From Oscillospiraceae bacterium (GTDB taxonomy: Bacteria > Bacillota > Clostridia > Oscillospirales > Acutalibacteraceae), in assembly GCA_902774165.1 (NCBI GenBank), contig CACYHJ010000287.1, positions 1-6,571 on the forward strand: DNA of 6,571 nt, written 5' to 3'. Below the pieces are notes generated by a model. It did no database searches. It was not told where the DNA came from and saw nothing but the letters and a program-made list of their open reading frames with translations. Of the stretch, positions 1 to 5,133 are shown in pieces. Both the position numbers and the translations under genes were made by a program. Positions within the stretch are counted from its first letter, which is position 1; each line of letters opens with the position of its first letter.

Positions 1-139
1 CAAAGCCTCATATCGGAACGGACAATCTGCGCAGCATAGTAAGGAACATCAGAGAGAAAATAATCGCAGCGGGCGGAGAGGTGCGCTTCAACACCTGTGC
101 TGACGGATTTGTCATAAAAAACGGCAGGATGACCGGCGC
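1..139 (+). pseudogene. FAD-dependent dehydrogenase (COG2509-like) internal fragment
   Basis: Reading from base 3 gives KPHIGTDNLRSIVRNIREKI, then AGGEVRFNT and a short strand-turn ending NGRMTG. A K-P-H-x-G-T-D motif followed by a helix and 'GGEVRF.T' is what I recall from uncharacterised FAD-dependent dehydrogenases of the COG2509 type, in the region between the FAD-binding halves. Only about 45 residues are visible and the upstream part is beyond the window. The C-terminal half expected of this family (several hundred residues) does not follow: at about 130-150 the open frame passes straight into an unrelated metallopeptidase. Codon use also differs from the rest of the window: 3 of 5 Arg codons are AGA/AGG and 3 of 6 Ile codons are ATA, whereas the following genes favour CGC and ATC. 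The exact join cannot be placed better than about 20 bases. Family assignment is moderate; truncation or fusion is an inference. Confidence 0.5.
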
Positions 140-1071
140 TCTGGAGCCGCTGACCGGCGCGTCCTGGGCCGCTGTGGAATATCTGCCGGACGCGGGAAAG
201 ATTTTTGCCGCGGCATATTATGAGACGGAGGACGGGGCCCGGTCGCGCCTGTTCCTGATCGACCCTGCGGCGGCGGAATTCTACCGTCCGCTGGAAAAAT
301 TCAACGCTCCGAAGACCGAGCCCCCGGTCTATGAGATCCCCGCCGGGTTTGAAGACTGCAGAACGCAGGCGGATGAGATCGAACGGGATTTCCACGTGCA
401 GGTGCTCTTCGGCGACGAATGCCGCGCTTATGAGGAGGGGTCCGGATATGAGTTCGTTTCGATCCTGGAACCTTCGGACGAGCCGGAGGCGCTGCCGCCC
501 GCCGAGGAGCTGTCTCAGATGCTCACAACGCTGCGGCGGGGGCTTTCGATGTATCCGGAGGGCTTCTTCGATACCTTCAAAAACGCCCGGGGCGAGGGGG
601 GCGTCCGCTTCATGATGGTCCGCGCCCTTGTGAATCCCGGCGGCGAGTTCCTGGCGGGCGGCGTCCACTACAACTTCGGCGCGTGGTACAACGTTGCCAT
701 CGACGCGGGGAATATGGCAACCGGCGCCGATACGGTGCATCACGAGCTGTGGCACGCGGTGGAGGCGCGCATCGGCAACGCAGATTCCTCCGCCTTCGGC
801 GACGACGCGTGGAACGCGCTGAATCCTCCGGGGTTTGAATACAGCTGGGATCTCGATCATTATTATGAGAATGAAGCGCTGTTCGATTATATCAGAACGC
901 CTGACCGGCGATTATCTCATTCCCGAAGAGCTCGGGTACCCCGACCGGATGTCGTATCTCGCGGCAATGCCTCATCTGAACGCGAAGCTGCAGTATATGG
1001 CGGACTGGACCGAGCGGGTCTTCGGCGTCGTTTACTGGGAGTATATCGTTGAAAATATGCCCCGCGGCTGA
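140..1071 (+). pseudogene. Zinc metallopeptidase (HExxH), lacking its N-terminus and frameshifted near its 3' end
   Basis: The open frame carries a zincin motif, VHHELWHAVEARI, with HELWH at 741-755. It is followed by a Trp/Asn/Pro-rich stretch (DAWNALNPPGFEYSW) that I recall from putative lipoprotein metallopeptidases of clostridia. The natural N-terminus, usually a signal peptide, is absent because the frame continues from the dehydrogenase fragment upstream. Near 885-905 the coding signal moves to another frame. The original frame degenerates after NEALFDYI, while frame +1 reads ERLTGDYLIPEELG, then MPHLNAKLQYMADWTERVFG and VVYWEYIVENMPRG before TGA at 1069-1071. That tail resembles the C-terminal 'xxLxAKLxxMxxxIRxxFG...WE' ending of the same family. 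About 110 residues separate HELWH from the end, shorter than I expect, so an internal segment that would probably hold the third zinc ligand (an Asp/Glu in an 'EDRA'-like motif) seems to be missing. Probably inactive. An alternative is an assembly error. Confidence 0.55.
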
Positions 1072-1101
1072 CGCGCGGCAAAGCGTTTTGCCGGAAAAAT
1101 C

Positions 1102-1130
1102 TTGTAATTCCTTCCGGAATGCTGTATAAT
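1102..1130 (+). promoter_or_regulatory. Sigma-A type promoter for the metallophosphoesterase gene
   Basis: TTGTAA (1102-1107) and a perfect TATAAT (1125-1130) are separated by exactly 17 bases. A start site near 1137 would give a leader of about 20 bases ahead of the coding start at 1156, with AGGAG at 1140-1144. The spacer carries dyad symmetry: ATTCC (1107-1111) with GGAAT (1116-1120), and the 8-bp palindrome TTCCGGAA (1112-1119). CCGGAA also occurs at 1091-1096, just before the -35. These could form an operator, but no known regulator site is recognised. Confidence 0.72.
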
Positions 1131-1155
1131 GTATGATACAGGAGTGATGTTTGTT

Positions 1156-2277
1156 ATGAAAAAATACCTGAAAGGCGCGATCGCGGCGGTCCTTGTGCTG
1201 ACGCTCGCGTTCATCGCGGTCTTCCCCGCGTTCACCGTCAGCCCCTTCCTTGGGGACGCGTATGCCTCCGTCGTCACGGTCTCCGACCTGCAGGACAGCG
1301 GCTCCGCTGCCTTTACCCGGTTCGGCAACGTGCTGAGCCTGATGAAGGGCGACGGGCTTCCCACCCCCGGCTCGGTGCTGGTGGGCGGCGACTTTACGAA
1401 GCTTCTCTTCGACGACGCGATCCCCGGCGTGACCCTGACCCGCAAAAACCTGACGGACGTCTATCCCGACGCGGATCCCGACACGGTGGTCTGCATTCAG
1501 GGCAACCACGACAACCCGGTGTCCGGCCTGACCAAAACCGGCTTCTACGATATGGGCGCCTATTGCCTCTACGCCGTCACCGAGGACGATTTCCCCTGGC
1601 TGCAGGGCACGCGCTCCTGCGCCGAGGGCGATATCAAAGCCCTCGCCGAGGATATGACCGCGCGCTTCAACGCCATGATCGACGCGGACGATCTGCGGCC
1701 GGTGATCATCATGACCCATCTGCCGCTGCACCACACCTACAGAGCCAGCTGGGCGGACAACAAATACGCCTCCTATGTGTTCAACGCCATCAACAACGCG
1801 GCGGAAACCCTTGATATGATTTTCCTGTTCGGCCATCAGCATTCCGGCGACTACGACGATTATATCGGCGGCTCGGTCAACTATATGCAGCCCGGCGATC
1901 TGATCCGCGTGCCGCTGCCCGACCGCGCGGGAGAAAACTGCTACACCGAGGAGACGCTGAATTTCACCTATCTCAACTGCGGTTATCTCGGCTACTCCAA
2001 CAACCATGAGACCGAAACCTCCACCAACGTCCTGACCCTCGGCGCGATCCAGTTCAGCCCCGATACGATCCGCTTCGTCAAGTATTCGCAGGACGGCTTC
2101 TACCGCTCCGACGACGTGACGCGGAAGAATACCGCCACAGAAGAGCAGATGCAGGCGGTAATCGGCGAATATCCCGAAATGCGCAACCGCAGCGCGTGGG
2201 AAATCGAGTCCGGGATCTTCACCTGGGTTTACAACCTCTTCACAAAGATCCTCGACGTGATCGTGTTCTGGAAATAA
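1156..2277 (+). CDS. Secreted or membrane-anchored calcineurin-like metallophosphoesterase
   Basis: This 373-residue protein hydrolyses phosphoester or related bonds at a dinuclear metal centre; its substrate is unknown. The metallophosphoesterase motifs appear in order: SDLQD (residues 43-47), VGGDF (76-80), QGNHDN (115-120), MTHLP (186-190) and GHQH (226-229). The first motif is D-L-Q where many family members have D-x-H, so one metal ligand of the classical set is replaced. The N-terminus MKKYLKGAIAAVLVLTLAFI has two lysines and a hydrophobic core at about 7-28, followed by A-Y-A at 35-37, a plausible signal peptidase site, so the enzyme should act outside the membrane. The C-terminus (about 353-373) is aromatic and hydrophobic. 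ATG at 1156 is preferred because it begins MKKYL and lies 11 bases after AGGAG (1140-1144). In-frame ATG codons at 1147 and 1129 are too close to, or upstream of, that site. A dedicated promoter lies directly upstream. The gene is intact, unlike its left neighbour, and converges on the Nudix gene. Confidence 0.88.
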   Translation: MKKYLKGAIAAVLVLTLAFIAVFPAFTVSPFLGDAYASVVTVSDLQDSGSAAFTRFGNVLSLMKGDGLPTPGSVLVGGDFTKLLFDDAIPGVTLTRKNLTDVYPDADPDTVVCIQGNHDNPVSGLTKTGFYDMGAYCLYAVTEDDFPWLQGTRSCAEGDIKALAEDMTARFNAMIDADDLRPVIIMTHLPLHHTYRASWADNKYASYVFNAINNAAETLDMIFLFGHQHSGDYDDYIGGSVNYMQPGDLIRVPLPDRAGENCYTEETLNFTYLNCGYLGYSNNHETETSTNVLTLGAIQFSPDTIRFVKYSQDGFYRSDDVTRKNTATEEQMQAVIGEYPEMRNRSAWEIESGIFTWVYNLFTKILDVIVFWK

Positions 2278-2303
2278 TCTTTCTCCGCCGCGTCCCGCCG
2301 GGT

Positions 2304-2325
2304 GAATGCGGAATGCGGAATTGCG
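2304..2325. repeat. Short tandem repeat, GAATGCG type
   Basis: Two exact GAATGCG units (2304-2310, 2311-2317) are followed by a variant GAATTGCG (2318-2325). It lies 26 bases after the metallophosphoesterase stop and just before the larger heptamer block at 2341. The same 7-bp period in both blocks suggests a related origin. Confidence 0.7.
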
Positions 2326-2340
2326 GGGGCGGTGCGCTGT

Positions 2341-2390
2341 GTGATTCGTGATTTGTGATTCGTGATTTGTGATTCGTGATTCGTGATTCG
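2341..2390. repeat. Heptameric tandem repeat array, GTGATTY x7
   Basis: Seven consecutive 7-bp units can be read: GTGATTC, GTGATTT, GTGATTC, GTGATTT, then GTGATTC three times, plus one extra G. The only variation is C/T at position 7, and the alternating order suggests growth by duplication of 14-bp blocks (slippage or unequal exchange). The array is non-coding, in the gap between two convergent genes. It resembles the short tandemly repeated heptamers described in cyanobacteria in period only. Unit length and the lack of spacers exclude a CRISPR array. Confidence 0.92.
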
Positions 2391-2391
2391 G

Positions 2392-2408
2392 TCGCGCCTG
2401 CGGCGCGA
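2392..2408. repeat. Perfect 7-bp inverted repeat (hairpin) next to the heptamer array
   Basis: TCGCGCC (2392-2398) and GGCGCGA (2402-2408) are exact complements around a TGC loop. No T-run follows on either strand, so a Rho-independent terminator is doubtful. It may be the edge of a composite intergenic repeat element that includes the heptamers, or a structure near the 3' end of the metallophosphoesterase transcript. Confidence 0.6.
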
Positions 2409-2491
2409 TTACAGATGCAATGAACAATCAACCGCACTCCTGACCCGCAACCGGAAACCAACCCCGGATAAGGCAATATTTACATAAGATC

Positions 2492-2546
2492 AGAAAAGCC
2501 CACCGTGACAGCTTTCAGACAATGGAAGCGTCATAGTGGGTTATTT
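2492..2546 (-). terminator. Hairpin terminator after the Nudix gene, possibly bidirectional
   Basis: A long imperfect stem spans 2499-2540. CCCAC pairs with GTGGG (2499-2503/2536-2540), GTGAC with GTCAT (2505-2509/2530-2534) and GCTTTC with GGAAGC (2511-2516/2524-2529), around a 7-base loop, with one mismatch, one bulge and two G-T pairs. On the minus strand the stem is followed by CTTTTCT (complement of 2491-2497), as expected for a Rho-independent terminator 28 bases past the Nudix stop. On the plus strand it is followed by TTATTTGCTTT, so it could also stop readthrough from the convergent metallophosphoesterase gene. Confidence 0.75.
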
Positions 2547-2567
2547 GCTTTCAGACAAAAAGGGCCG

Positions 2568-3380
2568 TTACTTCTTTCTGGTGTACAGCCGCGCAGGCCG
2601 GTGTCCCGCGCCGGCGGTGTATTCCTCGGTCGCCTCGACGAAGGGCGCAATCTTCCGCCGGAAATTTGCCGGCTGCTGCGGGGCGTTCCTCAGCGTTTCC
2701 TGCACCCGCTGCAGGGCGGTGAGCGTGAATTTCTCCGGCAGGAAATCGAAGATCACCGTGTCGTTCTCCGCGTTGCTCTGCAGCGCGGAAAGCGCCGTGG
2801 CGATGATCCCCGCGTGGTCAAAGGCCAGCGTCCCGGGGTCGAGGATCTCATAGTCGGTTCTGCCGAACCGGACCCCGGTTTGCCGCAGCACCGCCGTAAG
2901 GCAGATTCCGTCCTGCGTCAGCGTCAGGCGCCGGTTCCCGTCCGGGTCGGCGGTAAACGCAACGTCGAACCACCGGGCGTCGGCGGCGTCTGCGCCTCCG
3001 GAGACCGTAATCGAATCCTCGCTGATCACGCAGACAAAGGCGTTGGAGATCACGCGTCCCCGCGGGTCCCGGTCGACCGCGCTGAACACACCGACCGGCA
3101 TCAGCGAGACGGGGATGAGCCCCGTTTCCTCCGTGATTTCTCTTCGGGCGCAGGCCTCCACGGTCTCGTTCATCTCCATGAAGCCGCCGGGCAGCGCCCA
3201 GCAGCCTTTATAGGGGAAAATGCCGCGGCGGATCAGCAGCAGCGAAAGCTTGCGGCAGGGGTCCCTGCGAAAATCCGCCGCGTCCTCGGTGCGGATCATG
3301 AAGGCCGCCACGTCCGCGGTCACCGAGGGACGGTCGTAGTCTTCCGTCCGGTAGCTCTTCAGGTATTCTTCTTCCGTCAT
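2568..3380 (-). CDS. Nudix hydrolase with C-terminal winged helix (NrtR-like architecture)
   Basis: A 270-residue protein. The Nudix box is complete at residues 66-88: G66, E72, R80-E81, I82, E84-E85, G87 and L88 match G-x5-E-x7-R-E-U-x-E-E-x-G-U, preceded by CWALPGGF. It should therefore be able to hydrolyse a nucleoside diphosphate linked to another group, ADP-ribose type substrates being the usual guess. Residues about 195-270 (FTLTALQRVQETL, then NFRRKI, then GHRPARLYTRKK) look like the winged helix seen in NrtR-type regulators, with the conserved R-P-A-x-L-Y wing end. It may thus be a DNA-binding regulator, a hydrolase, or both; most NrtR-like regulators respond to ADP-ribose, and some Nudix-wHTH relatives respond to sugars. 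The start ATG (complement of 3378-3380) has GGAGG 8 bases upstream (complement of 3389-3393). It lies 64 bases after the GH130 gene on the same strand and ends before a terminator. Confidence 0.87.
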   Translation of the reverse strand: MTEEEYLKSYRTEDYDRPSVTADVAAFMIRTEDAADFRRDPCRKLSLLLIRRGIFPYKGCWALPGGFMEMNETVEACARREITEETGLIPVSLMPVGVFSAVDRDPRGRVISNAFVCVISEDSITVSGGADAADARWFDVAFTADPDGNRRLTLTQDGICLTAVLRQTGVRFGRTDYEILDPGTLAFDHAGIIATALSALQSNAENDTVIFDFLPEKFTLTALQRVQETLRNAPQQPANFRRKIAPFVEATEEYTAGAGHRPARLYTRKK

Positions 3381-3414
3381 CGTCGGCGCCTCCGTTCTGC
3401 AGTGATTTCCTTGT

Positions 3415-3450
3415 CCCTGCCCGTGCGGCGGGAAGGGGTCTTTTTTATTT
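3415..3450 (+). terminator. Plus-oriented hairpin with T-run between two minus-strand genes
   Basis: CCCTGCCCG (3415-3423) pairs with CGGGAAGGG (3429-3437) around TGCGG, with one G-A mismatch. On the plus strand it is followed after GTC by TTTTTTATTTTAT (3441-3453), the layout of an intrinsic terminator. Both neighbouring genes are on the minus strand, so it would stop antisense RNA. In the sense (minus) transcript the hairpin follows an A-rich run and would instead be an intercistronic stem between GH130 and Nudix. The T-run overlaps the last codons and TAA stop of GH130. Confidence 0.5.
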
Positions 3451-4395
3451 TATCAGGTCGTGTTCCCTGATAAAGTTCACGGTTTCGTCCACAGTGGTGA
3501 ACGCGAGCGCCACGACGGTGTCCGCGCCGCCGTAATAGATCGCGATGCGGCCGGTCCCGGCGTCGGCCAGCGCGGCGCAGGGGAAGACGACGTTCGGCAC
3601 GTCGCCGACGAGCTCATAGTTCCGGTGCGGCGCCAGCAGGAAGCTGTCGGCGCGGTGCAGCACCTTCCAGGGCTCGTCCCTGTCCAGAATCGCCGCGCCC
3701 ATGGCGTATGTGAAGCCGTTGCAGCTGGTCAGCACGCCGTGATAGAACAGCAGCCAGCCCTCGTCGGTCTCGATGGGGGTGGGGCCCGCGCCGACCTTGG
3801 TGCTCTCCCAGATCTTCTCCGGCTTCATCACGAAACGGTATTTGCCCCAGTAGGTCAGATCCGGGCTCTGCTGAAGGAAAATATCGCCGTAGGGCGTGTG
3901 GCCCCTGTCGCAGGGACGGATCAGAAGCACGTATTCCCCGTTGATTTTCCGGGGGAACAGAACGCCGTTGCGGGCCACGGGATAGCACGCGTCCTCCAGC
4001 TGCGTCCAGTTGATGAAATCCTTCGTGTACGCGACGCCGATCGTCGTGCCGTGGGGCGTCAGGTTCACCCACGTCAGATAATACGTTCCGTCGATCTCGC
4101 ACAGGCGCGGGTCGTAGCCGCGGAAAATGACCTTCTCCTCAAGCCTCCAGCGGATCGCGTCGTCGCTGAAGCCCACCACGATCGTATGGTCCCGGGAGAT
4201 CGTATCCACGCGGAACACGCCCGCAAAGCCGCCCTTGTAAGGGACGACGGCGGAATTGAAGATGCTGTTCGCCTCAAACAGATCGTCTCGCGTGATAATG
4301 GGATTGCCGTCATAGCGCCATACCGGGTAACGGTATCCCTCGGGTTTGTCCTGCCAGGGAATCTCCGGCAGCGCGGAACCGAGAATCTTCGCCAT
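3445..4395 (-). CDS. GH130 family beta-mannoside phosphorylase/mannosidase
   Basis: A 316-residue cytoplasmic-looking protein (no signal peptide) of the five-bladed propeller family GH130. Members phosphorolyse beta-mannosides to alpha-mannose 1-phosphate, or in some subfamilies hydrolyse beta-1,2-mannosides. Visible family motifs are NSIFNSAVV (43-51), FAGVFR (57-62), YDPRL (94-98, with D95 the likely proton donor), HGTTIGVAYT (115-124), KVGAGPTPI (200-208), YHG (218-220), GDVPNVVFPC (264-273) and YYGGAD (287-292). The KVGAGPxPI...YHG pair and an intact set of basic residues favour phosphorylase activity, but bond (beta-1,4 or beta-1,2) and acceptor cannot be told from this sequence alone. 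ATG (complement of 4393-4395) has GGAGG (complement of 4403-4407) 7 bases upstream. It starts 27 bases after the DUF4160 remnant. No transporter or other mannan gene is in the window. The frame entering from the disrupted DUF4160 start overlaps its first 107 codons. Confidence 0.88.
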   Translation of the reverse strand: MAKILGSALPEIPWQDKPEGYRYPVWRYDGNPIITRDDLFEANSIFNSAVVPYKGGFAGVFRVDTISRDHTIVVGFSDDAIRWRLEEKVIFRGYDPRLCEIDGTYYLTWVNLTPHGTTIGVAYTKDFINWTQLEDACYPVARNGVLFPRKINGEYVLLIRPCDRGHTPYGDIFLQQSPDLTYWGKYRFVMKPEKIWESTKVGAGPTPIETDEGWLLFYHGVLTSCNGFTYAMGAAILDRDEPWKVLHRADSFLLAPHRNYELVGDVPNVVFPCAALADAGTGRIAIYYGGADTVVALAFTTVDETVNFIREHDLIK

Positions 4396-4688
4396 AATAA
4401 TACCTCCGTCTCAGAAAAAATTTCAGCAGTAATAGGTGACCTCGCCGAAAAATTCGACCCACTTGCTTCGGATCTCGTCGCTTCTTGCTTCCAGCACCCG
4501 CATAATATTTCGCAAAACATGATTCGGTATCTGTGAATTATTATTGCAAAGCAGGCATTTTCCGGCTTTCGTGATCCAGACCTTTGTTGCGTTTTCTGAG
4601 GGCGCCCCCTGAGATACGTGAACGTGGAGCGGCTCAAGCGGTTTGTTTTCATTTGCCCAGAAATAAACCCAATAAGAACCGATTTTAA

Positions 4689-4701
4689 GGCAACACCGCA
4701 C
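4689..4701 (+). repeat. Left terminal inverted repeat of the MITE-like element
   Basis: GGCAACACCGCAC, the exact reverse complement of 4821-4833. It contains, on the minus strand, a GTG codon (4699-4701) in the DUF4160 frame. Confidence 0.9.
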
Positions 4702-4820
4702 AATTCGGGCGTGCGGATTGCGCAGTAGATTTTTTCGTCAGATTGTACAGAGTCTCCGCAGGCAACCTGACGGTTGTCAAATGACGGAACAAAGATCAAG
4801 CAAGACGCGCATTCGTATTT

Positions 4821-4833
4821 GTGCGGTGTTGCC
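4821..4833 (-). repeat. Right terminal inverted repeat of the MITE-like element
   Basis: GTGCGGTGTTGCC, the exact reverse complement of 4689-4701. The adjoining TTAA (4834-4837) includes the stop codon of the small gene upstream on the minus strand. Confidence 0.9.
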
Positions 4834-5106
4834 TTAAAAACCTGCGGCATTTTCAAGGCCTCCATGCTGAGAAAATTCGATAATCAGATGCGCGCATGAC
4901 TCGAGGATGCTCTGAAAATACTGTATTTCCCGTTCTCCGTAGCCGGAGATATTCTTCCACTGATAGCCGGGCAGAAAACACTCCGCGCTGTGGAAACAGT
5001 CGGTTGCATCGGGCGTTTCGATATAGACCTTTACCTTCCCCTCCGGAAGCATTTCGGAATGGACGATTTCGGTGCCGTCATTCAGCTGCATGAACGGATA
5101 CATCAT
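4834..5106 (-). CDS. Small protein, partner of DUF4160, function unknown
   Basis: A 90-residue acidic protein starting MMYPFMQLNDGTEIVHSEML, with a segment of alternating hydrophobic residues (KVKVYIETP) and an aromatic/Trp region (LPGYQWKNISGYGEREIQYF), then a helix with CAHLIIEF. I recall similar short proteins beginning 'MYPYxKLxDGTEVVHS' in clostridia, some next to DUF4160 genes, but know no function. It does not look like DUF2442, the commoner DUF4160 neighbour. The start may be either of two adjacent ATGs (complement of 5104-5106 or 5101-5103); GGGAG (complement of 5116-5120) is 9 bases from the first, which is preferred. The gene begins 27 bases after the UPF0371 stop. It ends at TAA (complement of 4834-4836), 17 bases inside the DUF4160 coding region, implying translational coupling before the insertion. 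That TAA is part of the target duplication, so this gene survived intact. Confidence 0.75.
   Translation of the reverse strand: MMYPFMQLNDGTEIVHSEMLPEGKVKVYIETPDATDCFHSAECFLPGYQWKNISGYGEREIQYFQSILESCAHLIIEFSQHGGLENAAGF
4859..4863 (-). promoter_or_regulatory. Shine-Dalgarno site of the interrupted DUF4160 gene
   Basis: GGAGG on the minus strand lies 8 bases before the ATG at 4848-4850 and within the last codons of the upstream small gene. It fixes the original DUF4160 start. It is still intact, so ribosomes may still load here and enter the MITE in a frame that stays open to 4074. Confidence 0.75.
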
Positions 5107-5133
5107 GATTTCTCACTCCCTGTTCCGTATTCC

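Larger units (their letters stand above)
4685..4837. mobile_element. MITE-like element, 145 bp with TTAA target duplications
   Basis: The core 4689-4833 begins GGCAACACCGCAC and ends with its exact complement GTGCGGTGTTGCC. TTAA flanks both sides (4685-4688 and 4834-4837). Counting the symmetrical T/A flanks, the perfect inverted repeat is 19 bp (4683-4701 against 4821-4839). Inside are weakly matching extensions of the repeats and a 7-bp stem (4761-4767 with 4772-4778, loop TGAC). There is no transposase, so it must have been moved by one encoded elsewhere. A TTAA duplication is reported for IS1380/piggyBac-like DDE transposases, which is suggestive only. Removing the core and one TTAA restores the DUF4160 reading frame, independent support for the boundaries. 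The sequence is open in one minus-strand frame along its whole length. Confidence 0.85.
4423..4850 (-). pseudogene. DUF4160 protein gene, interrupted after codon 5 by a MITE-like element
   Basis: The main body reads KIGSYWVYFWANENKPLEPL, then HVHV and, near the end, RNIMRVLEARSDEIRSKWVEFFG. This matches the DUF4160 pattern (xIGSYxxYFxxNE...PxHxHV...I...W.EFF). The original start is ATG at the complement of 4848-4850, with GGAGG 8 bases upstream, giving MPQVF, but the next 149 bases are the inserted element plus one TTAA copy. Joining GTTT-TTAA-AATCGG gives MPQVFKIGSYWVYFW, a typical family N-terminus, and a 92-residue protein of usual size. Because 149 is not a multiple of three, the remainder is out of frame. 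A GTG inside the terminal repeat (complement of 4699-4701) would open the correct frame again, but no Shine-Dalgarno site precedes it. DUF4160 proteins are small, of unproven function, and often encoded beside a second small protein in toxin-antitoxin-like pairs. Confidence 0.85.

Noticed and set aside
897..1071. TnpV-like transposon protein suggested by GDYLIP
   Set aside because: The rest of the sequence lacks the expected RPIG...GRMH pattern, while the ending (HLNAKLQYM...VFG...YWE) fits the C-terminus of the adjacent metallopeptidase better.
2341..2390. CRISPR-like array
   Set aside because: Units are 7 bp and directly adjacent with no spacers; it is a simple tandem repeat.
892..2427. 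511-codon open frame on the minus strand opposite the peptidase tail and metallophosphoesterase
   Set aside because: It is antisense to genes with clear motifs, reads the heptamer array as NHESRIT-like low-complexity protein, and has no recognisable domain; long antisense frames are expected in GC-rich coding DNA.
2240..2476. 78-codon minus-strand open frame across the repeat region
   Set aside because: It consists mostly of translated heptamer repeats and antisense of the metallophosphoesterase 3' end, with no Shine-Dalgarno support.
2505..4536. Two long plus-strand open frames (2505-3470 and 3460-4536)
   Set aside because: Both are antisense shadows of the Nudix and GH130 genes, which have complete family motifs and Shine-Dalgarno sites; the products are Arg/Val/Gly-rich without domains.
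4740..4785. Outward promoter in the MITE on the minus strand (TTGACA and TACAAT)
   Set aside because: The two hexamers are 27 bases apart, far from the usual 16-19, and no better -35 pairs with TACAAT.
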